From assembly GCA_958477305.1 (NCBI GenBank), contig CAUEFI010000010.1, positions 53,639 through 117,638 of the forward strand: DNA of 64,000 nt, given 5' to 3'. The notes beneath the pieces are model-generated. The model had not been told where the DNA came from, made no database searches, and was given only the letters and a program-made list of their open reading frames with translations. This DNA is from HGM12998 sp900756495 (GTDB lineage: Bacteria > Bacillota > Clostridia > Oscillospirales > Oscillospiraceae). The position numbers were made by a program, and so were the translations under genes. Each line of letters starts with the position of its first letter. Positions within the stretch are counted from its first letter, which is position 1. This document shows, piece after piece, positions 1-8,957 of the stretch.

Positions 1-2
1 TG

Positions 3-416
3 ACCCCAGGCCCGGAAGATATTGATACAGAAAAGCTTACCGGCGGCAGGGATTTGAAGAAAGATTTTTATGTCTTTCTTTACTGCAACGCGCTGCTGCA
101 CATCCGTCACATCCCTGTCTTTCGCCTCGCTATGCATGTTGAGCAGATCTACGACCAGCCACGCTTTGCCAAAATCAAAGCATTGGTGCTGCGTACCGGG
201 GACTATTTTCACCAACTCTGCCAACAGGAACTTCTTATCCCCTTCGACTACTATGCTCTGGCGGAGCACATCAACAGCCTGTCGCTGACCAAAGCCTCGG
301 AATTTCTCGCCGGAGAGCACTTCGGCATTCCCGCCGAACAGTCAGCGCGGAACTTTGCCGAGCAGTATGCCGATTACTTTGCCCGTATATTTTCCAGGCC
401 GAAGGAAACTGTATAA
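3..416 (+). CDS. C-terminal part of an unknown helical protein (5' end outside window)
   Basis: The reading frame is open from the left edge to a TAA at 414-416, giving 137 residues of an incomplete protein. A TTG at 54 could be read as a start but has no ribosome binding site, and the frame continues upstream, so this is most likely the end of a longer gene. The visible part is helical and rich in aromatic residues, with no recognisable catalytic motif. It could be the ligand-binding half of a TetR-type regulator, but that is only an impression from its length and composition. A strong hairpin terminator follows at 472-508. Confidence 0.5.
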   Translation, partial: TPGPEDIDTEKLTGGRDLKKDFYVFLYCNALLHIRHIPVFRLAMHVEQIYDQPRFAKIKALVLRTGDYFHQLCQQELLIPFDYYALAEHINSLSLTKASEFLAGEHFGIPAEQSARNFAEQYADYFARIFSRPKETV

Positions 417-471
417 CGGCCAACAGCGTTCCCAGCCTGTCCCTCGCCTTCATGTTCTCTCTTTAACAAAC

Positions 472-508
472 AGCAGCCCCCGCCGCACTTTTTGCGGCGG
501 GGGCTGCT
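472..508. terminator. bidirectional intrinsic terminator
   Basis: A perfect 16-bp GC-rich stem (472-487 with 493-508) closes a 5-base loop. It lies between two converging genes, the partial gene ending at 416 and the EAL gene ending at 512. T-rich stretches on both sides suit termination in both directions. Confidence 0.85.
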
Positions 509-511
509 CCC

Positions 512-2008
512 TTAATCTTTATCACTGTACAACATATGGAGGCGCTTGATTTCTTCCTGGACGTCCTCCGGAATGGCAGTTGCCTCGTAGGAGGGCCTGG
601 CCAAATAGAAGCCCTGAAGATAATCCACTTTACAGGCAATCAGCGTCTCCAGTTCCTGTCTGGTCTCCACTCCCTCCGCCACCACCAGGATGTTCCTCTT
701 TTTGGCGTAATGGATCAGATTTTGAACCAGCGTCAGCCGGTCCGGATCGGCATCAATCCCCCGCACCAGGGATATGTCCACCTTGACCATATCAGGGGCG
801 ACGTCCACCAGAACTGCCTCGCTGTTGAATCCGCTCCCATAGTCGTCCAGGGCAAGCTTTGCTCTCCAGCCCTGTGCCAGCATCTTTTTCCGGTGGGCCA
901 GTTCACCGCCGACCTCCTCTTCTTCTGTGAGTTCAACCACCACCCGGCTCAGCAAGTCTCCGTAGCGTTCCTCCAGCTGGTTGAGATCCCACGTTGTCAG
1001 CACCTGACTTCCAATCGAATTGATAAAGGCCAAAGCCCCCGGGGCCAGCCGCCCCGCACGCTCTAAGCCTTGAAAGGTTTCCAGGGCAGCAAACCAGGTC
1101 AGCTCTTCCAAACGGAGCAGCTTTGACTGCGCCTTGGCCAGCCTGAACAGTTTATTCAAATCCCGAAGCTGCTCAATCTGGGGGCGCATCAACATCTCAT
1201 AACCGTATATGGAACCGTCGGCCGCCGATACCACCGGCTGCAGCGCATAGCGCACCAACCTTTGATCGAAAAGACGGTCCAGATCTGCAAGCCCTTCCAG
1301 AAAAATGGCCCGCTCCTGATAGGCCTCCCTGTCAAATTCCCGAAATGCGCCCTTTTCTGAGTGTTTGACATCGTACATGGCAAAATCGGCCATCCGCATC
1401 AAGGCGTCTATCTCCCTGGAATCATCCGGATACCAGGCTAATCCACCTGAAGCCCGTACGCGCAGCTCTTCTCCATTAGGAAGCTGGAGTTTACAGTCTT
1501 CCAGCGTCTTTTGGAATTCTTCCAGCGCCGTGCGAAGCGCCTCCTTATCGGTGAACCCGTACAGAAAGACGTTGAATTCATCCCCGGACCGGCGGCCTAT
1601 CACCGCGCGGTATTGATAGAGGTACTCCAACGCCCCGGCAAATGCCTGAATATAGCGATCACCGTAGTCATGGCCATAGGTATCGTTAACATATTTCAGG
1701 TTGTCCAGGTCAAACATCAGCATGGCAGCCATTCCCAGGGGCTCCTCGCCCCCTGTCCGGCATAGATGTTCCAGTCTCTGGTCAAATGCCCGGCGGTTGT
1801 AGAGGTCGGTCAGAATGTCAAAGTCCCGTTCATACTCGATACGCCGCTTGGACTCCACATCCTTGCTCACATCCAGAAATGCCCCCAGGCCCAAGCTCTC
1901 ATCCTCTCGGTAGAAGAGCTGGAGCCACCGCTCGCTGCCATCGGCACCCGGCAGGTGGAAAAGGTATCTGTCCTCCTCATGACGGCTGTGTTCCATGGGG
2001 CTCAGCAT
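512..2008 (-). CDS. GGDEF-EAL domain protein, C-terminal part of a frameshifted c-di-GMP sensor
   Basis: The 498-residue frame begins inside a PAS domain, followed by GGDEF (about 65-225) and EAL (about 240-490). The cyclase motif reads SGDEF. The EAL motif is EML, and the usual phosphodiesterase residues are present: ELTE, LDDYGSGF, KVD, AEGVE and LQGF. It therefore probably hydrolyses c-di-GMP at the membrane and may retain cyclase activity. The ATG at 2008 has no good ribosome binding site. The frame runs open upstream of it and carries the missing half of the PAS domain whose first half ends the neighbouring gene at 2029. The two together are best read as one gene broken at the A6 run at 2047-2052. 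Confidence 0.85.
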   Translation of the reverse strand: MLSPMEHSRHEEDRYLFHLPGADGSERWLQLFYREDESLGLGAFLDVSKDVESKRRIEYERDFDILTDLYNRRAFDQRLEHLCRTGGEEPLGMAAMLMFDLDNLKYVNDTYGHDYGDRYIQAFAGALEYLYQYRAVIGRRSGDEFNVFLYGFTDKEALRTALEEFQKTLEDCKLQLPNGEELRVRASGGLAWYPDDSREIDALMRMADFAMYDVKHSEKGAFREFDREAYQERAIFLEGLADLDRLFDQRLVRYALQPVVSAADGSIYGYEMLMRPQIEQLRDLNKLFRLAKAQSKLLRLEELTWFAALETFQGLERAGRLAPGALAFINSIGSQVLTTWDLNQLEERYGDLLSRVVVELTEEEEVGGELAHRKKMLAQGWRAKLALDDYGSGFNSEAVLVDVAPDMVKVDISLVRGIDADPDRLTLVQNLIHYAKKRNILVVAEGVETRQELETLIACKVDYLQGFYLARPSYEATAIPEDVQEEIKRLHMLYSDKD

Positions 2009-2028
2009 TGCCTGGAACTCTTCCTGAC

Positions 2029-3507
2029 TCAGATAGGCATCTTCGCTTTTTTCTGCGCCAGGAGCTCAAAGAGACTTTGGCTGCAAAAGACCCGTCCGGA
2101 TTCTTTTTGATATTCAAATACCCCTATGGGCAGCTTGGTCATAGCGATGATCTTCGATATTCTGGCCGCTGATTCAACGGCGGAATTGGACAGGTTTTCA
2201 ATGGCCTCGCTCAGAGTGTCTATTTCATCAATGTGGATCCGTGGCAAATGAATGGGCTTATCAGGATTACTGCGCTGAAGATGCCCCACCAGACGGATAA
2301 CGGGCCTGGAAATAGTCCGAGCCGCCAATGCCACCAATACCGCTCCCAGCGCCAGGGAGGCGACGCCTGAAAGCAGAAGCAGGCGCTGAATCCGGTGCGC
2401 GAAGGTGAACAGATGGTCTCCTTCCATAATTCCAATCAGCGCCCACCGGTCATTCTCAAAGGGGGTATTTGCGTTGTAGAGCCGGAGCTCCTGTACCGCT
2501 CCATACAGTGTTTGGCCTCCTACTCCATTTTCAAGGGTTACAATTCCTTCGCCGTCAGCGGAGGCCGTCTCCAGTATTTTCTGATGTCCAAAATAGGACC
2601 GGAAATTGGGGCCGCTGGAACACACCATCTCATAGGTAACCCCGCCATCCCGGCTGATACCCAGGAAATAAGCTCCCGCCTTATCAGAGCCCAGCTCATC
2701 ATAGTGGAGCTGCGATATCAGATAGTCCAGCGTCACATCCACGCCCATAACGCCTACCACAGTACCATCCTCCCAGATTAAGGGAATGGAGTAGGCTACA
2801 ACTTCCCGATCCAGTTCGCTGAGAGCAAACCTTCCCGTCCAGCAGGCATAGTATCCGCTCTCCTCCCGGGACGCCCCCAATGCCCTTGCCGCCTCCATAG
2901 GCCGGTAAAAAAACTGGGCGCTGTCAGCCTCCTGGTCTTCAAATCCGAAAAAGGCGCTCCAATAGCTGTCCATGGAGATATTGTGTACCCGTGCGGCCGA
3001 CGGCAGCCCCCGCTCAAGCAAAAGGTCCTTATTGTCGGCATTGTAGTTGGCCGGATCATAGTCCCGAACATAAAAACCGGGATAATTCCCCTCATCGCCT
3101 GGACAATCCAGCACCAGGAATGATCCTGTAACCCCATTGCGGCGGAGCATCTCAACCAGGGCGGGAATTGCGGCATCCACAGCCCTTTGGCTCAATTCTC
3201 TGTCGGTCAGAAGCTGACCGGCTTGAGCTCCGGCCTCACCCAGCACTCGCTCCATTGCCGTGTATACACCCGTCTCTCCCTCTTCGGTATTGGACCAGCG
3301 CTGTACCATCTCATTTTCCAAGTAGAGTTTGCGGTTCGCCGTCCGCTCACTCAAAATATAAAGGGCATTCTGTTCGGTCTCCTCTACAACACCTCCCCTG
3401 GTAAGCACAAACAAATAAATTCCAAGATGAACCAGCAATACCATCAGAAGCAAAAACAGCATCTGGTGCAGAATGGATTGACTTCGTCGGTTCTTTTCAG
3501 CAGGCAC
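2029..3507 (-). CDS. Cache-HAMP-PAS sensor, N-terminal part of a frameshifted GGDEF-EAL protein
   Basis: This half of a membrane signalling protein has an N-terminal membrane helix (about residues 12-35), a large extracytoplasmic Cache-type sensor region, a second helix (about 370-390) and a HAMP linker. It then has the beginning of a PAS domain and stops abruptly at 2029. The GTG at 3507 is preferred because a GGAAGG site lies 8 bases upstream; a TTG at 3552, directly after the previous stop, is the alternative. It is co-transcribed with the binding lipoprotein upstream. Adding one A in the A6 run at 2047-2052 joins it in frame to the GGDEF-EAL part and makes a protein of about 1000 residues. 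Confidence 0.85.
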   Translation of the reverse strand: MPAEKNRRSQSILHQMLFLLLMVLLVHLGIYLFVLTRGGVVEETEQNALYILSERTANRKLYLENEMVQRWSNTEEGETGVYTAMERVLGEAGAQAGQLLTDRELSQRAVDAAIPALVEMLRRNGVTGSFLVLDCPGDEGNYPGFYVRDYDPANYNADNKDLLLERGLPSAARVHNISMDSYWSAFFGFEDQEADSAQFFYRPMEAARALGASREESGYYACWTGRFALSELDREVVAYSIPLIWEDGTVVGVMGVDVTLDYLISQLHYDELGSDKAGAYFLGISRDGGVTYEMVCSSGPNFRSYFGHQKILETASADGEGIVTLENGVGGQTLYGAVQELRLYNANTPFENDRWALIGIMEGDHLFTFAHRIQRLLLLSGVASLALGAVLVALAARTISRPVIRLVGHLQRSNPDKPIHLPRIHIDEIDTLSEAIENLSNSAVESAARISKIIAMTKLPIGVFEYQKESGRVFCSQSLFELLAQKKAKMPI

Positions 3508-3552
3508 ATTTTCACCTTCCCTGTCAAAGGCGGATATGGAGGCAGCCGGCAA

Positions 3553-4995
3553 CTACCCGACCACAGCCTCCAGCTCAGCCTGAAAATCAGCGAGCCAAGC
3601 GCTGAAATTCTCTTCCGTATCATATTGTGCAACAGCCTCATCCCGAGAGATTCCAGCCGCCATCAGCTCCAGTACGGCGGTACGGTCGGCCTTGGCCTTG
3701 TCCCACATCGAGTACTCCGCCACCTGCCGCGCATCGTATCCATTGGCGAAGGGGCGGCTCGTATAAAGGGTGTAGGTCTTTGTCATATCCACACCTGTCC
3801 TCAGGCAATCTGAGAGAAACGAAGTCATATTCATCCCGGACGCTTCCGCGGCAGCCAGGACAGCCTCTGTATCACTGGCCTCCACCGTCACTGGAAGATA
3901 GCCCGACGCGGCGGAAAAGCGCAGATTCTGTGCCGGCTCTGTAAACCACTTGAGAAAAGCCACCGCCGCCCGCTCCCGCTCCTCAGTGGAACGGGCGACT
4001 ACCATACCGGCCCCCTGCTGTACCGCCACAGGGCTGGTGCCTTCAAAGTTGGGCAGAGGATAGACCGCCCCCTCAATGGGAGAAGTGCTGCCGTCATCTC
4101 GGCTGATCACCGCCGGGAAATAAGTTGCGCTGCTGGTGGATCCCACGCAGGCTATAATTTCTCCGGAGCGCACGTCATCGCTGCGGAAATTGCCGTAAGC
4201 GGCATAATAGCCCTTGAGATAGGGCACATAGTAGTTGTCCCACAGCCGGCGCATCACATCCCTGTCGACCTGGATGGTCACTGCACCGTCCTCCACTCGA
4301 AAGAGCTCCACCCCAAGCTGGTAGCTGCCAAGAATGATGTAATTGGCAAAGGCATCCCGTCCAAAAAAGGCCGCCCCGTCATCCAGTACCCCCGGCGTAA
4401 GGCTGTCTGTCCAATTATAGTAGTCTTCAGCCAGGGCGGCAAGCCCCTCCCATGTTGCAAGATCTCCCTCATCCGCTCCCGTAGCAGCAGCAAATTCGTG
4501 CCAGGCCGTTTTGTTGAGGAAGAGCGCCTCAGTGGACTTGGCCACAGGGAAAATTTTCAATTCATCTCCTGTAAACTCCCCCTCACTGAGGTAGGCAGAC
4601 ACGTAGCGCTCCCGCTCCTCCTCCGTCAGATAAGGGCTGATGTCTGCCACCACTCCCGCCTGGTTCAGTTCCCAAGCCGTATCAGAATAGGCGGCGAACA
4701 CATCCGGGGGACTATCTGCCCCTACCTTCCCATAAGCTGCATCCTGCACCTTTTCCGTGAGCTCATTGACCCCGCCGTAACTGTGGGCCTCCACGACAAC
4801 GCCCTGCTCGGCGCCCACCGTCTCATTGAATTCATCTACCAGCTGATTGAAAATCTGCTGCTGCGCTCCATTGTAGTAGTGCCAAACCGTAAGGCCAACC
4901 GGGTCTGCCGGTTTGCTCTTTCCGCAACCGCTTAATAACCCAAGCGCCAAAACGCCACACAGGGCTTGTACAGCGGTACGTCGCCACTCCCCCAT
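3553..4995 (-). CDS. extracellular solute-binding lipoprotein (ABC family 1, sugar type)
   Basis: A 480-residue binding protein with a signal peptide ending in the lipobox LLSGC, so it should be lipid-anchored on the outer face of the membrane. The fold signature is that of family 1 carbohydrate-binding proteins: an early 'LTVWHYYNG' strand, 'VAKSTEALFLNK', and a late 'AVAFLKWFTEP'. The ATG at 4995 has AAAGGAG 8 bases upstream; a longer frame to 5028 has no such site. No permease or ATPase gene lies next to it. The gene downstream is a Cache/GGDEF/EAL sensor, which suggests that the protein delivers ligand to the sensor rather than, or as well as, to a transporter. Ligand unknown. Confidence 0.88.
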   Translation of the reverse strand: MGEWRRTAVQALCGVLALGLLSGCGKSKPADPVGLTVWHYYNGAQQQIFNQLVDEFNETVGAEQGVVVEAHSYGGVNELTEKVQDAAYGKVGADSPPDVFAAYSDTAWELNQAGVVADISPYLTEEERERYVSAYLSEGEFTGDELKIFPVAKSTEALFLNKTAWHEFAAATGADEGDLATWEGLAALAEDYYNWTDSLTPGVLDDGAAFFGRDAFANYIILGSYQLGVELFRVEDGAVTIQVDRDVMRRLWDNYYVPYLKGYYAAYGNFRSDDVRSGEIIACVGSTSSATYFPAVISRDDGSTSPIEGAVYPLPNFEGTSPVAVQQGAGMVVARSTEERERAAVAFLKWFTEPAQNLRFSAASGYLPVTVEASDTEAVLAAAEASGMNMTSFLSDCLRTGVDMTKTYTLYTSRPFANGYDARQVAEYSMWDKAKADRTAVLELMAAGISRDEAVAQYDTEENFSAWLADFQAELEAVVG

Positions 4996-5036
4996 TACAC
5001 TCTCTCCTTTGACATCCTCTGACGGCATGTTGGTTT

Positions 5037-5065
5037 ATTATATCATTACATGTGTCTCTTTTCAA
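5037..5065 (-). promoter_or_regulatory. sigma-A promoter of the binding protein/sensor operon
   Basis: On the minus strand, TTGAAA (5060-5065) and a perfect TATAAT (5037-5042) are separated by 17 bases, about 40 bases upstream of the ATG at 4995. Confidence 0.75.
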
Positions 5066-5134
5066 TTTGATTCTCCTCTGCGCCTTGGCAGCTTATATCT
5101 CAAAATAATTTTATCGATATTCAATAAATTTAGA

Positions 5135-5163
5135 TTGACATTCAATATATTCTGTAGTATGCT
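5135..5163 (+). promoter_or_regulatory. sigma-A promoter of the DUF2975 operon
   Basis: TTGACA (5135-5140), a 17-base spacer and TATGCT (5158-5163) precede the ATG at 5185. Two copies of ATTCAATA lie around the -35 box and could bind the small HTH regulator encoded in the operon; that link is inference. Confidence 0.65.
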
Positions 5164-5184
5164 GGGGCAAAAGGAGGGCTATGC

Positions 5185-5754
5185 ATGAACACATCGTCTG
5201 CGGTGCGCCTGGCGCGGGTATTAAAAGTCCTGATCACCGCCGTCTTTATCTGCAATCTCATTACGCTGGCTCTGGTTCCGGGACTCTCCCTGATGCGCAC
5301 ACCGGAGGAGCTCCTCCATCTTACCCCTTATGAGAATCTTTTGGAACTCCCGCTGCGTCTGGCAGTCTGCTTTTTGTTCGCTTGGCGCTGGGCATGGGAG
5401 GCCGGGAGCTACAGCACCGTGTTGACTGTCTTTCTGCTCTTCTGTGGGAGCTGTACCGCTGTGCTGCTGTGGCAGGGGCGGCGAGTACTCACCACACTGG
5501 CGGCCGCCAAGCCCTTCCGGCGTGAAAACGCGGAAAATCTCCGCCGGGCGGCGGTGTGCTGCTTTCTCATTGCAGCGGCATCCCTGGTTCGCGTCCTCTG
5601 GGGTTTCTGGTTTTATCAATCTATCCGGCCGCTTCTGACCTACAACGCCCTGTTTTTTCCTATCTTTCTTATGGGCGGCCTTTTATGTATGGTCATGTCT
5701 GCCCTCTTTCGTCAGGCTGCAGACCTGAAGGAAGAAAATGACCTGACCATCTAG
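5185..5754 (+). CDS. DUF2975 family membrane protein
   Basis: A 189-residue protein with four predicted membrane helices and the arrangement of DUF2975 proteins. It has an AAAGGAGG site before the ATG. The family is nearly always found in front of a YozG-like HTH gene, as it is here (5768, 13 bases downstream). Its molecular role is unknown; the pairing suggests a membrane partner or antagonist of the regulator. Confidence 0.8.
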   Translation: MNTSSAVRLARVLKVLITAVFICNLITLALVPGLSLMRTPEELLHLTPYENLLELPLRLAVCFLFAWRWAWEAGSYSTVLTVFLLFCGSCTAVLLWQGRRVLTTLAAAKPFRRENAENLRRAAVCCFLIAAASLVRVLWGFWFYQSIRPLLTYNALFFPIFLMGGLLCMVMSALFRQAADLKEENDLTI

Positions 5755-5767
5755 GGGGTGGGTTAAG

Positions 5768-5983
5768 ATGCCGATTGTAGTCAACTTGGACGTTATGATG
5801 GCGAAACGGAAAATGAGCCTGGGTGAACTGTCCGCCAAGGTGGACCTCACGCTGGCCAATCTCTCCATCTTAAAAAACAACCATGCCAAGGCGGTGCGCT
5901 TCTCTACCCTCGAGGCCCTGTGCAGGGCGCTGGACTGTCAGCCTGGGGATATCCTGGAGTATGTGCCGGACGGCGCTCCCTAA
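5768..5983 (+). CDS. small XRE-type HTH regulator (YozG-like)
   Basis: A 71-residue protein that is little more than one helix-turn-helix, matching Cro/CI-type YozG proteins: an early 'VNLDVMMAKRKMS', a recognition region 'LTLANLSILKNNHAKAVRFSTL', and the typical ending 'CQPGDILEYVPD'. The GGGGTGG site overlaps the end of the DUF2975 gene and indicates coupled expression. It probably autoregulates the operon. Confidence 0.85.
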   Translation: MPIVVNLDVMMAKRKMSLGELSAKVDLTLANLSILKNNHAKAVRFSTLEALCRALDCQPGDILEYVPDGAP

Positions 5984-6072
5984 TCGCTTTTTACCCCTAT
6001 TTCTCCCTTGTCTTTTTGTTTTTTGCTTTTATCTCCTATATTTTATCATTTTTGTTATAAGAAGGTGCACAC

Positions 6073-6414
6073 ATGAATTCCTCCCTGTTCCAGCTGGATT
6101 CCATGCTCAATCTGGGCAGTTTAGCCCTCGGCCTGGCCGCCTGGCTACTGCCTGTTATGGGAATGCTGAGCCGTACAAGCTCTCCCGCCAGGACCAATGT
6201 GCTCTCTGTCTTCAGCCTTTCTGCCTGCGCGCTCTCGCTCTTCCTGGTCGTGCTCTATCTGGGCCGCTTGGTCCAGGCAGAGGACTGGTCAGCGCTGATG
6301 GACACTGTCCCCGCGTTCAGACTCTCCGCCTCTGTACTTCTGGCGGTCGTGCTGCCCTTAAACGCGCTTGCCCTGTTTTGCAGAAACCGTACAAAGCGTC
6401 TCAGAGAGGGGTAA
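6073..6414 (+). CDS. small membrane protein of unknown function
   Basis: A 113-residue protein with three hydrophobic segments (about 15-35, 50-72 and 85-105) and a basic tail. An AAGAAGG site precedes the ATG. It lies between the HTH gene and the DUF4153 gene on the same strand and is probably part of that operon. No family was recognised. Confidence 0.65.
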   Translation: MNSSLFQLDSMLNLGSLALGLAAWLLPVMGMLSRTSSPARTNVLSVFSLSACALSLFLVVLYLGRLVQAEDWSALMDTVPAFRLSASVLLAVVLPLNALALFCRNRTKRLREG

Positions 6415-6489
6415 GCACCATCGTACAGTGGATATCCCCCTGCTTCTCTCTTCGCTCTGCTCAGCTTTTAGATCGGAAGGATGATTCTG

Positions 6490-7998
6490 ATGGATGAACC
6501 ACTCAGGCCCCATACGCCGCCAATCCGCACAGCAGCCCCGAAGCGCGTCTATGAGATAGACGGACGGGATCGCCTGCTTCTCCCTATGGTTCTGGCACTT
6601 GGGATCCTATGTGCGGATCTGCTGGTCTTTTCCCTGTGGAATACTCCCGCTCTAGGCATCACGCTGCTGGCAGCTGCCTGGTATGCCGTCTACTTTTGGT
6701 ATGCCGGAGCAAAGCAGGTCTTTGCCACCCGGGCCGGCCTGCTTCTCTTCTGTGCCGCTGCTCTGACCGCCCTGACCTTCTCTCTCTTCTCAAACCCCTG
6801 GCTGCGCGCCTGGAATCTTCTCGCTCTCCCGTTACTGATCATTCTCCAGGTCTGGGAGGGTTCTGCCGCCACCCGTGCGCCCTGCACAGTCCCAGCTATG
6901 GCTGCTGAGCGGATTGTACTGGCCTTTGGAGGCCTCTTTGGGTCCGCCGCTGCCGCCGGGCAGGCGGCCGCCTCTCTCAAAATCAGATGTAGAAAGAGGG
7001 GCCTATGGATTCTGGCCGGAACTTTGACAGCATCTGTTCTCATCGCTATTCTTCTGCCCCTGCTCTCCTCCGCCGACGCTTTCTTCCAATATGTGACCAG
7101 CGGTGCGTCGGCCTGGCTGGCACTCCATGTCCCCGGCTGGGTTCTGCGAATTGTATTGGGCCTGTGCGCCGTTCCCTTTCTGTTCTCTCTGTTTTATACT
7201 CTGCGCCGTCCCCGCCCGCGAACGGTTCAGGACGGCCATACGCCCAGAGGACTGACGGTAGATCCCATCGCACCCATGATTGTGTTGGCCGCTTTAAGCC
7301 TGTTCTATCTCTTCTTCCTGGCCGTTCAGTTCACCGCGCTCTTTGGCGGAGAGCGCTATCTGGCCGATGCAGGTATCAGCTATGCCGAGTATGCCCGCAG
7401 CGGCTTCTTTCAAATGGTCTTTGCCGCCGTTCTCAATCTCTCAATCCTGCTGCTCTGCCTCTGGCTATGCCCTGCTCAGGGATGGGGCGGGCGGCTGGTA
7501 CGCATCCTCGCGTCACTCCTGGTGGGTCTCAGCGCAGTGCTGCTGGTCTCAGCAGTCTGGCGTATGACTCTCTATGTACTTGCCTACGGGCTCTCTTTTA
7601 AAAGACTGCTCACTTATTGGGGCATGGCGGTATTGGCAGTCCTTTTTGCCGCAGCCCTTCTGGCCGTCTGGCGCGCTGGCTTTTCCTTCTTCCGCGTTCT
7701 GCTCGCAGTTGTTATCGTGGGCTGGATTGCACTTAACTTTATGAATCCCGACTTTACCGTCGCGCAATACAATGTCTCTCTCAGCCTGCGCTCCCCGCTT
7801 ACCCAGGTGGATGTGGACTATATGGCCCGGCAGCTCTCCTATGACGCGCTCCCTGCGCTGGAGCAATTGGCGGACGCCCGCCCTGAACATTCCGGCTGCC
7901 GCCGCATAATCGCAGCACGCAGGGCCCAGGCCCGTACTGATGCCGAGCGGTGGGAAAGCTGGTCTCTCTCAGCACAGCTCGCAGCGTTGAACTGGTAA
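6490..7998 (+). CDS. DUF4153/DUF4173 family multi-spanning membrane protein
   Basis: A 502-residue protein with about twelve membrane helices and a soluble C-terminus. The segment 'SYAEYARSGFFQMVFAAVLN' is typical of DUF4153/4173 proteins. The ATG at 6490 is chosen because GGAAGG ends 9 bases before it; the ATG at 6481 abuts that site directly. In Firmicutes these proteins often travel with DUF2975 and YozG-like genes, matching the layout here. Biochemical function unknown. Confidence 0.75.
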   Translation: MDEPLRPHTPPIRTAAPKRVYEIDGRDRLLLPMVLALGILCADLLVFSLWNTPALGITLLAAAWYAVYFWYAGAKQVFATRAGLLLFCAAALTALTFSLFSNPWLRAWNLLALPLLIILQVWEGSAATRAPCTVPAMAAERIVLAFGGLFGSAAAAGQAAASLKIRCRKRGLWILAGTLTASVLIAILLPLLSSADAFFQYVTSGASAWLALHVPGWVLRIVLGLCAVPFLFSLFYTLRRPRPRTVQDGHTPRGLTVDPIAPMIVLAALSLFYLFFLAVQFTALFGGERYLADAGISYAEYARSGFFQMVFAAVLNLSILLLCLWLCPAQGWGGRLVRILASLLVGLSAVLLVSAVWRMTLYVLAYGLSFKRLLTYWGMAVLAVLFAAALLAVWRAGFSFFRVLLAVVIVGWIALNFMNPDFTVAQYNVSLSLRSPLTQVDVDYMARQLSYDALPALEQLADARPEHSGCRRIIAARRAQARTDAERWESWSLSAQLAALNW

Positions 7999-8098
7999 CT
8001 CAGACAAATCGGCAATTAAAATCTTATGATCTTTGATCAGCGTTGATAAGGCATGAATGGTGTAGCCCGCTCTTAGATGGGGTTACACCATCTTCCTT

Positions 8099-8424
8099 TT
8101 ATGTGGGGATCTGCCTGAATGCCCACCGCGTGCCGCATATCTGCTCCACCGTCTTTCGGATTTCCCGTTTGTCCGGTAAGCGGATGGGCCCCACTTCCGT
8201 GAAATAAATATCCGCTTTTACCGATTCTGCGGGAGCGCTTTTTCAGGATTGTGCGCCTCAATCCGCTGAAGCAACTTGTTGACGGTTGCCGGCGCAAGTT
8301 CTTTCTTATCAGTAAATCGCGCAACCTCCGTAAAACAGCCGCATATCCGCCGGCTTCTGCTCCATCTCGGAAAACTGCGTTTCCTCCTCTTTGATCTTTT
8401 CAGGCAATCGTAGTCCTGAAAAAG
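8099..8424 (-). pseudogene. decayed C-terminal end of a large serine recombinase (DUF4368-type tail)
   Basis: Translating the minus strand in three shifting frames gives consecutive pieces resembling the C-terminal tail of transposon-type serine recombinases: 'KIKEEETQFSEMEQK', then 'RFTDKKELAPATVNKLLQRIEAH', then 'VKADIYFTEVGPI', ending at TAA 8099-8101. At least two frameshifts or short losses interrupt it and no catalytic domain is left. It is a scar of a conjugative or mobilisable transposon. The call rests on remembered family motifs and would need a search to confirm. Confidence 0.6.
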
Positions 8425-8429
8425 TCAAA

Positions 8430-8849
8430 AAATATGCCCGTCATTCGGACAGGCATAAAATCCGGCAAGTCTTTGAAATCTTATTAAACCCATTGAAAAA
8501 AGCAGGGGAAGGTGGTAAATTATTAGAAATAGCTTCGTAATTGCAGACTCTTCTGAATCCGAAGGCAAGCAATGACATTACCCGAAGGTTGCCGTATTCG
8601 ATCGCATTTGCGCATTTGTTCTCTGTCTGTAGATAGTGCACGGGAATTTTCTCATGGAGTATCATCCTCGCGCGTTAGGTGGATTGGCATTACCGCAACG
8701 ATCCTGCGCTACCGATTATCCCTCTGCTTGTACCGGGTACCGGCCTTACCGGTACATCGGTCTATTTCAGTAAAGAGAAGATACAGCAAATAGATTTTAG
8801 GACAAAACGCCCTGAAAAATTGCGTTATCTACAAGCGCATATGTGAACT
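8430..8849. other. intergenic region without a recognisable gene
   Basis: About 420 bases between the recombinase remnant and the next gene. Frames are short and unconvincing on both strands. The sequence may be further debris of the same mobile element. Confidence 0.4.
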
Positions 8850-8884
8850 GTTGTCCTGCACATACAGGACAACAACTTTTTAGG
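8850..8884 (+). terminator. hairpin with T-run upstream of the EAL gene
   Basis: A 9-bp stem (8850-8858 with 8865-8873) and six-base loop are followed by AACTTTTT. No gene clearly ends here on this strand, so it may be a leftover terminator or an attenuator for the gene at 8958. Confidence 0.5.
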
Positions 8885-8957
8885 GAACTGTACCTTCCTT
8901 TATGGGCTCTCTTTTCACCCTGGCTCAGTAGAACTTATGAAAAAGAAGGCACATAAA

